A model generated the notes under the pieces. It did no database searches. It was not told where the DNA came from and worked only from the letters and a program-made list of their open reading frames with translations. DNA of 64,000 bases, taken from positions 1 to 64,000 of the forward strand of contig NZ_CP054038.1 in the NCBI RefSeq assembly GCF_013282805.1, written 5' to 3'. Within the stretch, counting starts at the first letter, position 1; each line of letters opens with the position of its first letter. The translations under genes and the position numbers were made by a program. The stretch is from Microbacterium hominis. Lineage in GTDB: Bacteria > Actinomycetota > Actinomycetes > Actinomycetales > Microbacteriaceae. Shown here in pieces: positions 47,987-58,674 of this stretch.

Positions 47987-50900
47987 GTGACCAGGAGATT
48001 CGTTCGCGAGGCGCACCATCGACGCTGGACGCTGTCTGCGATCGCCACGGCGATCCTCCTCGCGATCGGATTGGTCGCACCGGGGGCGGCCGTCGCGCTG
48101 CCCGATCCGGCGCCCGACGACATCACCGCGCTCGCCACGCTCGAGAAGGAGACCTCGGCCACCGAGGTCGTCCCGGGCGAGCAGTTCGCCTACACGCTGA
48201 CGATGGGATGCTCGGCGATCACCGACCTCGGATGCCGCGGGGCCGTGCTCTCCGACACCGTGCCCGCGCCGTTCGTGCTCGTGGGCGCGAGCGTGGGCGG
48301 CGGGGAGAACATCGCCGACGCGCCGATCATCTCGGGCAACAGCGTCACGGTGAACTGGACGACCCCGCTCGGTGACGGCACCGTGGGCCTGCTCGACGCG
48401 ACGACGGGGATCGTCGTCGTCACCGCGGTGCTCCCTCTCGACACGTCGTACGACGTGAGCGGCATCCCGGTTCTCAACAACGCCCTGCTGGAAGGCACCA
48501 ACTTCGCCGACGTCGACTCCTCGGTTGAGGTGACCCCCGTGATCGAGCTCGCCCTCGAGACGATTCCCACCAAGACCCTCACTCCCGACACGGCGATCGC
48601 GATCCCGGGAACCGAGGTGGATGCCGCACTCAGCGCCACCAACGACTCGAACGCGACGGTCGAGAGCCTGGTGATCCAGGATCCGATCGATCCGCTCGCG
48701 GCGCCGAACCCGTTCGAGTACCTCGGGTTCGTCGGCTTCGGCACGGTGACCCCGCCGCCCGGGACGACCGGCACGACGTACGAGGTGTTCGTCGACGGCG
48801 CGTGGGTGGAGGCGCCCGGGGGAGTTCTGCCCGCCGGCGTCGACCCCGCCGATGTGCGCGGCACCCGCGTGACCTTCACCGGAGCGATCCCGGCCGGCAC
48901 CTCGGGGTCGGTCGCACTCGATCTGGCCCTCACCGATGCCGCGGCCGCACTCGACGACGGCACGGTGGTCGACAACACCGTCCAATCGACCGTGTCCCGC
49001 GACGGGCAGATCGACACGGGGGAGTCGTCGGATCAGTTCACGATCCGCCAGAACACCGTGACGACGACGGCATCCAAATCATTCGATCCGGCCCTGCTGC
49101 TGGCGGGCGACAGTTCAGAGGTGACCATCGGCGGCACGAACAGCTCGGCGATCCCGATCGAGTCGTTGAGCTTCCGGGAGCCGTCGAGCGGAGTGTTCCC
49201 CGATGCCTATACCTTCACCGGCATCAGCGGCGGCATCACCTACCCGGCGGGGGCGACGACGGGCACGATCATCTACCACACGGCCGGCGGCGGAACGGAG
49301 TCGTTCGACTTCCCGAGTGGCGCCGACCCGCCAGACCCGGCGGCCGGCGTCGAGAACGTCGAGTGGTTCGAGGTCGTCTTCACCGGTGAGATCGAGGTGG
49401 GTGCCGGAACGACGATCCCCTTCACTGTCGAGACCGATCCCGACCTGACGCCGCTGCCGCAGACGGTGCCGAACGAGGTGCTCGTGACCGGCGAGAACGC
49501 CGGTGTCACCGGACCCTCGACCGCAGACGACAACCTCTTCATCTACGACGAGGTCATCGAGACCTACATCGACAAGACCATCCGCCCCTCGCAGATCCTC
49601 GCGATTCCGGGCGAGGTCATCACGGTCTCGCTCGCGGGCGGGCTCACCGAGAGGCCGAACCCGCCGGATCAGCCGACCGGCACCACAGGCCGCACCGACC
49701 AGGTCGTGATCCAGGATCCCGACGATCCGGTCGAACCCGACGACTTCTGGAACGCCTTCGATCTCACCTCGATCGCGCAGACGGCGGTGCCTGCCGACTC
49801 CACCTTGACGATCGAGTACTACGACACCACCGACGACACCTGGAAGGTGCTGGCCGGCCCCATCGACGGCCCGACGATCTTCACGACGGAGGTGCCCGCC
49901 GACATCCAGGACGTCGCGGGCGGCATCCGCTTCACGTATGACTACACGGGTGCCGACGGCGGCTTCGCGCCGGGCACCGACTTCGCGCCGAACTTCACCG
50001 CCGAGCTGCGTCCCGACGGCCGGTACGAGCCGGGCCCGCCGTTCTCCGACACCGAGTCGACCTTCGTGCCGAACTGCGGGCAGACCTCTGCGACCGCATC
50101 CACCCCTGGTGTCGACAGCGACACCACGGCGATCCCCGAGGAGGAGTGCCCCGAGGTCGAACTCGTGCCCCCGCCGGGCGACCTCGGCGGGGCCGGTCTC
50201 ATCGACAAGGAGTTCGGCACCTCGAGCTCGGGCGGCGTGAAGACCGTGATCGCGCGCAGCGGCGACACGATCCCCTCGACCCTGTTCTGGTCGACCGGCG
50301 GCCGTTCCGGATTCGAGCGCGTCATCGTGACCGACATCGCCGACCCGGAGGGCACCGCGCTCGCGGACTCCATGTTCGACGAGTTCGACGTGGTGCGGGT
50401 GCCGGCGATCACGACCGACCCGTACCTCATCTATGACGAGGTGCTCGCGGTCGAGCTGTTCGACGGCACGCAGTGGATCCCGGCGGCGAACGACCCGTGC
50501 CCCGCAGCGTGTATCGGCACCTTCCCGGGCGTCGACCTGACGGCCGCTGAACGCGCGTCGACCCTCGGCATTCGGCTGATCTTCGTCGAGAGCCCCGATC
50601 GCGCCGCCGCGTCGGCGGGCAACCTCGACGCCCCGCCGGTCGGCTCGGGCGTCGCACGCTCGCCGTCGCTGTCGCGCTCGTTCGACATCGTGTGGCAGGT
50701 GCGCGACGAGCGGCGCTCTGACGGCACCCCGATCCTCGAGGACGTCGAGTACAACATCCCCGGGCAGCAGGGCGTCGTGCGCAACACCGCGAACACCACT
50801 GGCATCCCGCAAGACGGCGGCGACCCGTGGTCGGCCGATCAGCAGGACGACGTCTCGATCGTCGACGTTCCGATCACGACCACCACCGACAAGAACTGGT

Positions 50901-53900
50901 CGGGCGGGCCACTCGCCGTGCCCGCCGACCCGAACCTGCCCGCCGTGGAATTCCCCGTCTCGCAGATGGTCGTCACCACCCGCAACACCACTCCCGCTCG
51001 TGTGGACACCCTGGCGATCATCGATCCCGCGCCGGGGTCGGTCACCGACCGCACGGATGACCCGTTCCAGGCGTTCACCTTCGTGCAGTTCGCCCGCATC
51101 ACCCTGCCCAGCGGCGCCACCGACGCGACCGTCGAGGTGTTCTGCCCGGGCGGGAACGTCGAGTACACCCGAGACGAGGCGCTCGCTCTCAACGCGGCGA
51201 GCGTCCCCTGCGACATCGAAGGATTCCAGGTCGTCTTCACCGGACGGATCGCCGCCGCCGCGGCAGGTCAGGTCGCCGTGGACCTGCGACTGCGCGCGTT
51301 CTGGCGGGGCACCGACGACGAACGCGTCAGCATCGCCGACAATCCGCTCTCCAATACCGCGCTCGGCGTGGTCGCCGACGTCGACGAGCCTGACAGCTGC
51401 CCGCCCCCACTCGACGCCCGGTACGCCTGCGACCAGGCCACCGCCACGATCAACCTCATCGAAGCGTCCTTCGGGGTGCGGACCTCCAAGTCGATCACCC
51501 CCGCCACGCAGACCGAACCGGACGACACGCCGGTCACGATGACCCTGCGCGCGCAGCCGACTGGCTCGGCACGCACGCAGACTCTCACGATCCTCGACGA
51601 CGACCCCACGTTCTGGAACGCATTCGACTTCGTCGAGATGGATGCCGCGTGGGAGCTCCCGCCGCCTGTCGCCCGAGTGCAGGCGTGCTATCTCGACGGC
51701 GGATCGTTCACGGCTGCGAACGTCGAGGCCGATACCGTCGGGGGAACGTGGACGTGCATGGACCGCCCGGGCGACCTCTCACTCGCCGCCGCGATCGCGT
51801 TCCTGGATGCCGCACCGGAGACCCTGCACGGACTCAGCTTCCAGTTCTGGAACGAGCTCGAAATCGGCTGGGACGGACCTGTCGATCCGCTCATCGAGGT
51901 GCCGATCACCATGCAGCGGCGAGCGGACCTCCGCACGGGAGGCCCGGTGCCGACGACCCGTGCAGACGAGACCCCGGCTCCGGGAGAGCAGACGCAGGGC
52001 ATCTTCTTCAACACGGTGAACACGTCGTCGCTGTCGGTCGCGATCGCGCCGGGCGTGCGCCTTGACGCGGAGGCCAGCGCGAGTGCCGAGTACCGGTATC
52101 TCCACCTCGAGGCGTCGGTCAATGTGTCGAAGTCGCCGACCGGCCTCGTGGAGCCCGGCCAGGTCATCCCGTTCGAGTTGAGCTTCACCAACACCGGTCA
52201 GCGGCCGCTCGACACCATCGTGTTCACAGACGTGCTGCCCACCGATGACGTCGGGCGTCAACTCATCTTCGATCCCGACGGCGACCCGACAGTACCGCCG
52301 TGGTCGTTCGAACTCACCGGCGACGCCCCGGATCCGCCGAGCGGTCCGCCGCTGCCGACCGACCCGGCCGAGGTCGACGTGCAGGAGATCGGAGACACCA
52401 TCGTCTTCACCATGCCTCCCGACGCGGTGCTCGAGGTGGGGCAGACCTACACGATCACATTGCAGATGGTGCTGCGCCCGGGAGTGACGAGCGACGATCT
52501 CGTGCGCAACGAAACGGCGATCGAGGTCAGCGAGCCGCTCGATGACTGCGTGCCGAACCTGGGGCCGGAGCCCACCCGCTGCTGGGACGACACGACGGTC
52601 ACCCCTCTGGCCGTGCCCGCCCTCAGCACCGTGAAGCTGGTGCGCGCCGACACCCCCGTCGACGAGCCCGGCATCCCGACCGTGCTCAGCGACACGAACG
52701 GCTTCGACTGCGCGGGAACGGTCGATCCGGAGGGCTTCTACCGGTACCCGTGCGTGCCGATGACGCTGCCGGGCGACACCGAGACCTGGCGATTCCGGGT
52801 GACCAACTCCGGCACGCTGCCGATGGATGAGATCGTCGCGATCGACAACCTGCCGACTCCGGGAGATCAGGGCCTCATCGTCATCGTGCCGCGCGGCAGT
52901 GAATGGACGCCGGAGTTCGTCGGCGGCATCGAGCTCGTGCCCACCCCCTCGACGCCCGCCGGGGCGACGCTGACCACGTCGTACTCCACCTCGTCGGTGC
53001 CGTGCACGTCCGACCTCAATCCGGTCGGCACCCCGTGCGCCGCCGGTGCCTGGACGCCGTGGACACCCGACGTGGACCCGCTGCTGGTGCGCAGCCTCAA
53101 GTTCGAGGTGACGTTCGCCGACGGCGCCCTGTTCGAGCCGGGCAACTCGCTCACGCTGCAGTTCCAGACGCGCACGTCGCCCGACGCGCCGATCGACGCC
53201 GATTACCCGCGGGCCTACAACACGGTCTCGACCGGAGGTGCCGCGCTCGATGACGACACCCGCATCGTGGTTCCCGCCACCGAGGGTCGTCGCGTGGGCG
53301 TGACCTACCCGACGGGCCCGATGCAGCTGCAGAAGATCGTGACCGGCCCGGAGGATGAGCTCGCTCCTGACAGCTTCCCCGTGCAGCTCGTGTGCACGAC
53401 CGTCGACGGCGACCCGGTCGAGCCGCTGCCGGAGCTGGTGCTCGTGCCGGGCGACCCGCCGACGGTCGTCGAAGGGCTGCCGTGGGGGGCCACGTGCACC
53501 GCGACCGAGGGTGAGTTCGGTCAGACCGACGTCGTCATCGGCACCGCGGTGGTCGGCGGGCCCGAGGACGAGATCGGACTCGTGACGGTCGAGAACATCT
53601 ACGACACGGCCGCGCTGCGCGTGGTCAAGGTCGTGGACGCAGCCGGCCTCGACAGCCTGGGTAACCCCATCGAGTACGGCCCGTTCCCGTTCAGCGCCCA
53701 GTGCTTCTTCCTCGGCGAGGAGGTCTTCGCCATCCGGTACGGCCCCGACGCCCCGATGCAGGTGATGCTCGAGCCGGGTCAGCTGTGGGCGCTGGCCGGA
53801 CTCCCCGTGGGGGCCGAGTGCACGATCACCGAGGACGACGCCCTCGGCGGCACGGTGACGTGGACGGTCGATGGATCAGGCGACCCCGTCGGGCCGACCG

Positions 53901-55066
53901 ACGGCTCGTCGGTCGAGGTCGTCGTCGAAGACGGTGCGGTCGTCGCCGTGACCGCGACCAACACGTTCACGGCCGGCTCGCTCGAGCTCGAGAAGGTGAT
54001 CGAGGGTCTCGCCGGGCCGGACTTCGGCGCCGGGCCGTTCCTGTTCTTCGTGAGCTGCGTGCTCGACACGGGCGACGGCCTCGCCATCGTCCGCACCGCC
54101 CGCGTGGAGCTCGGCGGCGACCAGCCGCTCACCGCGACGATCGACGACATCGCCACCGGCGCCCGCTGCTTCGTGCGCGAGCTCGACGACGGCGGCGCCA
54201 CCGACCGCGTGATCGAGCCCGGCTCGGTCGTAATCGGCGGCGACGGCACCACCGTCACGGTGACGGCGACGAACATCTTCGCGGCCGGATCGCTCGTGGT
54301 GACCAAGGTCGTCGACGGCGACGGTGCCGAGCTGTGGGGCGCAGGACCATTCGAAGTGACCCTGTCGTGCCTCGACGAAGACGGGGCGTCCGTCGACATC
54401 CCGGGCGGCGCCGTGCGCGAGCTGTCGGCGGAGAACGGCTACACCACCACCTACGATCCGCTGCTGATCGGACTGGAGTGCACCCTCACCGAGACCGGCA
54501 CGGGCGGGGCGACCACCACCGTGGTCGCCGACGCGGACGGCATCGAGGTCGACGTGATCGAGGTCGTCGACGGCGAGACGGCGATCACGGTCACCAACAC
54601 GTTCGAGGTGGGCGGCTTCGAGGTGGTCAAGACCGTGTCCGGCGGCGACGGGCCGCTGCACGTCGACGACGTGTTCGAGATCGCCGCCGACTGCGTCTGG
54701 AACGGCGCCGTGATCGAGGTGCCCGGCGGCGGGGTACGCGCACTCACCGTCGACGAGCCGGTCGCCTTCGAGGACCTCCCCGTCGGCGCGGTGTGCACCG
54801 TCACCGAGACCGACGACATGGGCGCCGACGCCGTCACCTTCACCCCCGCGAACGACGACGACCCGCTGTCGGCGACCGTGGAGATCGGGGCGGACGCCGC
54901 GGCATCCATCACCATCGACAACCGCTTCGACACCCCGCCCCCGCCCCTGCCGCCGACCGGCGTGGACGGGGATCGGGCAGTCGCGGGAGTGCTCATCGCG
55001 CTGATGCTCATCGCGGGCGGAGTCGGCGCTGTCGTGATCGGCCGACGCAGGCTTCTCGCGAGCTGA
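47987..55066 (+). CDS. Giant LPPTG-anchored surface protein with DUF5979 repeats
   Basis: A 2359-residue secreted protein. A long signal peptide (VTRRFVREAHHRRW, then a hydrophobic core ending at AVA) is followed by about 1750 residues of bacterial Ig-like/DUF11-type beta domains, with recurring isopeptide-domain openings such as TSKSITPATQTEP. Five DUF5979-type repeats follow from 53.3 kb to 54.9 kb, each opening like LEKVIEG or VTKVVDG and carrying two Cys. Then come a Pro-rich stretch, LPPTG at residues 2321-2325, a transmembrane helix and GRRRLLAS. GTG at 47987 was chosen as it gives the signal peptide. TACCCT at 47944-47949 is a likely -10. Confidence 0.92.
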   Translation: MTRRFVREAHHRRWTLSAIATAILLAIGLVAPGAAVALPDPAPDDITALATLEKETSATEVVPGEQFAYTLTMGCSAITDLGCRGAVLSDTVPAPFVLVGASVGGGENIADAPIISGNSVTVNWTTPLGDGTVGLLDATTGIVVVTAVLPLDTSYDVSGIPVLNNALLEGTNFADVDSSVEVTPVIELALETIPTKTLTPDTAIAIPGTEVDAALSATNDSNATVESLVIQDPIDPLAAPNPFEYLGFVGFGTVTPPPGTTGTTYEVFVDGAWVEAPGGVLPAGVDPADVRGTRVTFTGAIPAGTSGSVALDLALTDAAAALDDGTVVDNTVQSTVSRDGQIDTGESSDQFTIRQNTVTTTASKSFDPALLLAGDSSEVTIGGTNSSAIPIESLSFREPSSGVFPDAYTFTGISGGITYPAGATTGTIIYHTAGGGTESFDFPSGADPPDPAAGVENVEWFEVVFTGEIEVGAGTTIPFTVETDPDLTPLPQTVPNEVLVTGENAGVTGPSTADDNLFIYDEVIETYIDKTIRPSQILAIPGEVITVSLAGGLTERPNPPDQPTGTTGRTDQVVIQDPDDPVEPDDFWNAFDLTSIAQTAVPADSTLTIEYYDTTDDTWKVLAGPIDGPTIFTTEVPADIQDVAGGIRFTYDYTGADGGFAPGTDFAPNFTAELRPDGRYEPGPPFSDTESTFVPNCGQTSATASTPGVDSDTTAIPEEECPEVELVPPPGDLGGAGLIDKEFGTSSSGGVKTVIARSGDTIPSTLFWSTGGRSGFERVIVTDIADPEGTALADSMFDEFDVVRVPAITTDPYLIYDEVLAVELFDGTQWIPAANDPCPAACIGTFPGVDLTAAERASTLGIRLIFVESPDRAAASAGNLDAPPVGSGVARSPSLSRSFDIVWQVRDERRSDGTPILEDVEYNIPGQQGVVRNTANTTGIPQDGGDPWSADQQDDVSIVDVPITTTTDKNWSGGPLAVPADPNLPAVEFPVSQMVVTTRNTTPARVDTLAIIDPAPGSVTDRTDDPFQAFTFVQFARITLPSGATDATVEVFCPGGNVEYTRDEALALNAASVPCDIEGFQVVFTGRIAAAAAGQVAVDLRLRAFWRGTDDERVSIADNPLSNTALGVVADVDEPDSCPPPLDARYACDQATATINLIEASFGVRTSKSITPATQTEPDDTPVTMTLRAQPTGSARTQTLTILDDDPTFWNAFDFVEMDAAWELPPPVARVQACYLDGGSFTAANVEADTVGGTWTCMDRPGDLSLAAAIAFLDAAPETLHGLSFQFWNELEIGWDGPVDPLIEVPITMQRRADLRTGGPVPTTRADETPAPGEQTQGIFFNTVNTSSLSVAIAPGVRLDAEASASAEYRYLHLEASVNVSKSPTGLVEPGQVIPFELSFTNTGQRPLDTIVFTDVLPTDDVGRQLIFDPDGDPTVPPWSFELTGDAPDPPSGPPLPTDPAEVDVQEIGDTIVFTMPPDAVLEVGQTYTITLQMVLRPGVTSDDLVRNETAIEVSEPLDDCVPNLGPEPTRCWDDTTVTPLAVPALSTVKLVRADTPVDEPGIPTVLSDTNGFDCAGTVDPEGFYRYPCVPMTLPGDTETWRFRVTNSGTLPMDEIVAIDNLPTPGDQGLIVIVPRGSEWTPEFVGGIELVPTPSTPAGATLTTSYSTSSVPCTSDLNPVGTPCAAGAWTPWTPDVDPLLVRSLKFEVTFADGALFEPGNSLTLQFQTRTSPDAPIDADYPRAYNTVSTGGAALDDDTRIVVPATEGRRVGVTYPTGPMQLQKIVTGPEDELAPDSFPVQLVCTTVDGDPVEPLPELVLVPGDPPTVVEGLPWGATCTATEGEFGQTDVVIGTAVVGGPEDEIGLVTVENIYDTAALRVVKVVDAAGLDSLGNPIEYGPFPFSAQCFFLGEEVFAIRYGPDAPMQVMLEPGQLWALAGLPVGAECTITEDDALGGTVTWTVDGSGDPVGPTDGSSVEVVVEDGAVVAVTATNTFTAGSLELEKVIEGLAGPDFGAGPFLFFVSCVLDTGDGLAIVRTARVELGGDQPLTATIDDIATGARCFVRELDDGGATDRVIEPGSVVIGGDGTTVTVTATNIFAAGSLVVTKVVDGDGAELWGAGPFEVTLSCLDEDGASVDIPGGAVRELSAENGYTTTYDPLLIGLECTLTETGTGGATTTVVADADGIEVDVIEVVDGETAITVTNTFEVGGFEVVKTVSGGDGPLHVDDVFEIAADCVWNGAVIEVPGGGVRALTVDEPVAFEDLPVGAVCTVTETDDMGADAVTFTPANDDDPLSATVEIGADAAASITIDNRFDTPPPPLPPTGVDGDRAVAGVLIALMLIAGGVGAVVIGRRRLLAS

Positions 55067-55070
55067 CGCG

Positions 55071-55111
55071 ACGAGGGGTGGATGCCGCGGGCCGCGGCAT
55101 CCACCCCTCGT
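55071..55111. terminator. Bidirectional hairpin after the surface protein gene
   Basis: A near-continuous 41-base palindrome: a 20-bp perfect stem (ACGAGGGGTGGATGCCGCGG at 55071-55090, complement 55092-55111) around one base. It lies between two convergent genes, five bases from one stop and six from the other. A TCTTCGTCT tail follows on the plus strand. Confidence 0.88.
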
Positions 55112-55117
55112 CTTCGT

Positions 55118-55855
55118 CTACGCGGACAGAGGCCGCGCCGTCGGCGCGTGGCCGCCGTGGCTGAACGCGCGCTTCGCGCGATAGCGGGCGACGAGGATGA
55201 TCATCGCGCCGATCGCGAGGAAGGCGACCAGGATCGCGCCGATGTAGAGGAACGCCGACGGGTAGCCGCCGGGGCCGTGCGGATCCAGGAACGGGTACGG
55301 GTACCACCACGGCGCGCTGCCGTCGGGGTTCGCGACGAGGTCGCCCCGGATCATCGTGTACGCCGTCCAGACGAGCGGGTAGCCCACGAGCACGGCGAGC
55401 GACCACCAGGGCAGTGCACGCCGACGCGGGGCCAGGAGCAGGTCGACGACGAAGTAGAGCGGCAGCGCGACGTGCAGCACCTCGATCCCGTAGGCGTCGA
55501 GCAGGGCGATGCCGGCGGAGTCGCCGAGCGCGACGGTGGAGGGGAGGCCCCGCAGGAGCGCGTTGTAGACGACGCCGAGCAGCAGCACGGGGCCGGCCGT
55601 GGCGGCCAGCGACAGGGCGACTGACAGCGGCTCGGGCGTCGTGCCCGGGTGGCGCAGCGACCACTCCGCCGCGCCGATGAGTGCCGCCATCGCGAGGATC
55701 GTCGAGACGATGGTGAACATGCTGAAGTAGTTCGCCAGCACGTCGGCGAGCACCTGATTCTCGCGCCCCGCGCGATCGATGTTGACGATCAGCCCGGCGA
55801 GCACGCCCGAGAGGGCTGTCATCGCCGCTGCGATCCGGACCAGTGACCAATGCAT
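55118..55855 (-). CDS. Pr6Pr family membrane protein
   Basis: A 245-residue integral membrane protein with six predicted helices. The family signature region includes YFSMFTIVSTILAMAALIGA, YGIEVLHVALPLYFVVDLLL and WTAYTMIRGDLV. Pr6Pr proteins are common in actinobacteria and their function is not known. The start at 55855 follows GAAGGAG; an ATG 24 bases earlier is in frame but lacks a ribosome-binding site. The 181 bases upstream toward the TerC gene show nothing clear. Confidence 0.88.
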   Translation of the reverse strand: MHWSLVRIAAAMTALSGVLAGLIVNIDRAGRENQVLADVLANYFSMFTIVSTILAMAALIGAAEWSLRHPGTTPEPLSVALSLAATAGPVLLLGVVYNALLRGLPSTVALGDSAGIALLDAYGIEVLHVALPLYFVVDLLLAPRRRALPWWSLAVLVGYPLVWTAYTMIRGDLVANPDGSAPWWYPYPFLDPHGPGGYPSAFLYIGAILVAFLAIGAMIILVARYRAKRAFSHGGHAPTARPLSA

Positions 55856-56036
55856 CCGAAGAACTCCTTCGCTCTCCATCTGGTGTTTCCCCTGACAGAG
55901 AGGTACTCCCGGCGTGCGGCGATACGTCGAAATGTTGGCGCCGACAACGCGCGCGGAGACGCCGGGAACGGCATCCGTTTGTAGACGAATCACAACCTGT
56001 CCGCCGAATGGGGGACAGAATCCACAAACGCCGAAA

Positions 56037-57050
56037 CTACGGTCGGGTGCGGTGGGTCTCCGAGGGCGTCGTGGCGGCGAGGCGGGCGCGCTCGCCGCGG
56101 GTCTTGAGGAGGCTCGCGGCGGTGGCGACGGCGATCGTCGCGGCGATGAACAGCAGGGAGAACCAGATGGGGATCTCGGGCGCCCACAGCATCGGCTCGC
56201 CGCCGTTGATGAACGGGAGCTCGTTGACGTGCATCGCGTGCAGCACGAGCTTCACGCCGATGAACGCGAGGATCACGGCGAGGCCCTGAGCGAGGTACAC
56301 CAGACGCTCCAGGAGCCCGCCGATGAGGAAGTAGAGCTGGCGCAGGCCCATGAGGGCGAACGCGTTCGCCGTGAACACGATGTACGCCTCCTCGGTGAGG
56401 CCGTAGATCGCGGGGATGGAGTCGACGGCGAAGATGAGGTCGACGAAGCCGATGGCGATGATCGTCAGGAGCATCGGCGTGACGAAGCGGCGGCCGTTCC
56501 TGCGGACCGTCAGGCGATCCTCGTGGTACTCGTCGGTCACCGGCAATGCACGGCGCACGAGTCGCATGAAACGGCCGTTCGACGGATCGGTCTCGTGATC
56601 GCCGAACGCCTGACGGTAGGCGAGCACCAGCAGCAGAGCGCCGAAGAGGTAGAAGACCCACGAGAAGTTCGCGATGAGGGCGGCGCCGACCGCGATGAAA
56701 AGACCCCGCAGGAGGAGGGCGATCACGATGCCGATCATCAGCACCTTCTGCTGGTAGATCTTCGGCACCGCGAAGCCGGTCATCACGATGAGGAAGACGA
56801 AGAGGTTGTCGACCGACAGCGCCTTCTCGGTGAGATAGCCGGCGAAGTACTCACCCCCGTAGGTCCATCCCGAGACGATGCCGACGCCGACGCCGAACAG
56901 CAGCGCCAGACCGATGTAGAAGGCCGACCATCGCGCGGATTCGCCGATGCTCGGCTCGTGGGGCTTGCGCACGTGCGCGTAGAACTCGTAGACGAAGAAG
57001 GCGACGGTGATCGCGATCGTGATGACCCACACGAGCGGGGTGATGTTCAC
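56037..57050 (-). CDS. TerC family (Alx/MeeF-type) membrane protein, probable Mn2+ exporter
   Basis: A 337-residue membrane protein with about nine helices. The two acidic motifs of the family are present: ALSVDNLFVFLIV and IFAVDSIPAIYGL. Members such as E. coli Alx and B. subtilis YceF/YkoY export Mn2+ or metallate exported enzymes. The probable Mn2+ riboswitch directly upstream supports a manganese role. The ATG at 57050 follows GGAGTCCTCCC. Confidence 0.93.
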   Translation of the reverse strand: MNITPLVWVITIAITVAFFVYEFYAHVRKPHEPSIGESARWSAFYIGLALLFGVGVGIVSGWTYGGEYFAGYLTEKALSVDNLFVFLIVMTGFAVPKIYQQKVLMIGIVIALLLRGLFIAVGAALIANFSWVFYLFGALLLVLAYRQAFGDHETDPSNGRFMRLVRRALPVTDEYHEDRLTVRRNGRRFVTPMLLTIIAIGFVDLIFAVDSIPAIYGLTEEAYIVFTANAFALMGLRQLYFLIGGLLERLVYLAQGLAVILAFIGVKLVLHAMHVNELPFINGGEPMLWAPEIPIWFSLLFIAATIAVATAASLLKTRGERARLAATTPSETHRTRP

Positions 57051-57082
57051 GGGAGGACTCCTGACCTGGCGCTGCTGATGGC

Positions 57083-57180
57083 GTCAAGGTCTTCTCCATC
57101 CTCGAACGAGGACCGGGGGCCCGGGATGCCACGTGCATCCGTAGTGACGAGCCGACCGTTTCGGAGTACTCCCCTTGGGT
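57083..57180 (-). promoter_or_regulatory. yybP-ykoY (manganese) riboswitch upstream of the TerC gene
   Basis: On the minus strand the leader begins CCCAAGGGGAGTA, the hallmark of the yybP-ykoY aptamer, and ends with GAAGACCTTGACG, so CAAGG and CCTTG form the P1 stem. Between them are CGTCACTACGG and CCCGGGCCCCCGG, which match the conserved internal loop and helix. The aptamer ends 33 bases before the TerC start codon, leaving room for translational control of the GGAG site. Mn2+ sensing is established for this class. Confidence 0.87.
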
Positions 57181-57349
57181 TCCGGCAGGCTAGTGGGTCG
57201 CGCCGAACGTCACCTGGGAAGACGCCGAGCATGCCGGTTGCAGGCGGGGTGCGGCATCCTGAATGACGCGGCCGGATCGCCTCGCCCGAGTTTGTCGGTG
57301 CCCGCCCGATAGGATCGGGTGTAACCGTCCGACAACGGGGGAGAAGGCC

Positions 57350-58636
57350 ATGCCAGGCATCGTGATCGTCGGCGTCCAGTGGGGCGATGAAGGCAAGGGC
57401 AAGGCGACTGACCTGCTCGGAGACCGCACCGACTGGGTCGTGAAGTTCAACGGCGGCAACAACGCCGGCCACACGGTCGTGATCGGCAACGAGAAGTACG
57501 CGCTGCATCTGCTGCCCAGCGGCATCCTGTCGCCCGGTGTCAACGCGGTGATCGGCAACGGCGTGGTCGTCGACCTCGAGGTGCTGTTCTCGGAGCTCGA
57601 GGCCCTGCACGCTCGAGGCCTCGACACCTCGCGCCTGCGGGTGAGCGCGAACGCGCACCTCATCACGCAGTATCACCGCACGCTCGACAAGGTCACCGAG
57701 CGCTTCCTCGGCAAGCGCATGATCGGCACCACCGGCCGCGGCATCGGCCCCGCCTACGCCGACAAGATCAACCGGGTCGGCATCCGTGTGCAGGACCTCT
57801 TCGACGAGAACATCCTGCGCCAGAAGGTCGAGGGCGCTCTCGACCAGAAGAACCACCTGCTCGTGAAGGTCTTCAACCGTCGCGCGATCACGTGCGACGA
57901 GATCGTCGAAGACCTGCTGTCGTACGCCGAGCGGCTGCGCCCGATGGTCGCCGACACGGGACTCCTGCTCAACAACGCGCTGGATGCCGGAGACGTCGTC
58001 GTCTTCGAGGGCGGCCAGGCCACCATGCTCGACGTCGACCACGGCACCTACCCGTTCGTCACGTCGTCGTCGGCGACCGCGGGCGGCGCGTCGACCGGGG
58101 CGGGGGTCGGCCCCAACCGTCTGGACCGCATCGTCGGCATCGTGAAGGCGTACACCACGCGCGTCGGGTCGGGTCCCTTCCCGACCGAGCTGTTCGACGA
58201 GAACGGCGACTTCCTGCGCTCGCGCGGGTTCGAGTTCGGCACCACGACTGGGCGGCCGCGCCGCGTCGGCTGGTACGACGCCCCGATCACCCGCTACGCC
58301 ACTCGCATCAACGGCATCACCGACCTCGTGCTGACCAAGCTCGACATCCTGACCGGTCTCGACCAGATCCCCGTGTGCGTCGCCTACGACGTCGACGGCC
58401 GGCATTTCGACGAGGTGCCGGTGAACCAGTCCGACTTCCACCACGCAAAGCCGGTGCTGGAGTACTTCCCGGGCTGGAAGGAAGACATCTCCGGCGCCCG
58501 CACGTTCGACGACCTCCCGCAGGCGGCGCAGGACTACGTGCTCGCCCTGGAGGCGATGAGCGGCACCCGCATCTCGGTCATCGGCGTAGGCCCCGCCCGC
58601 GACGCCGTGATCGTGCGCCACGACCTCGTCGATTGA
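57350..58636 (+). CDS. purA: Adenylosuccinate synthetase
   Basis: First committed step of AMP synthesis, joining IMP and aspartate with GTP. The 428-residue protein has the GTP loop [10 protein letters not shown], the IMP loop [25 protein letters not shown] and the C-terminal base-recognition region [18 protein letters not shown]. The ATG at 57350 follows GGGGGAGAAGG. TAGGAT in 57310-57315 may be the -10. The gene ends at a TGATG junction with an open frame made of repeats. Confidence 0.97.
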   Translation: MPGIVIVGVQWGDEGKGKATDLLGDRTDWVVKFNGGNNAGHTVVIGNEKYALHLLPSGILSPGVNAVIGNGVVVDLEVLFSELEALHARGLDTSRLRVSANAHLITQYHRTLDKVTERFLGKRMIGTTGRGIGPAYADKINRVGIRVQDLFDENILRQKVEGALDQKNHLLVKVFNRRAITCDEIVEDLLSYAERLRPMVADTGLLLNNALDAGDVVVFEGGQATMLDVDHGTYPFVTSSSATAGGASTGAGVGPNRLDRIVGIVKAYTTRVGSGPFPTELFDENGDFLRSRGFEFGTTTGRPRRVGWYDAPITRYATRINGITDLVLTKLDILTGLDQIPVCVAYDVDGRHFDEVPVNQSDFHHAKPVLEYFPGWKEDISGARTFDDLPQAAQDYVLALEAMSGTRISVIGVGPARDAVIVRHDLVD

Positions 58637-58674
58637 TGAGGTTCGCAGCGGTCGTGCACTCTGCGTCAGCCGCG

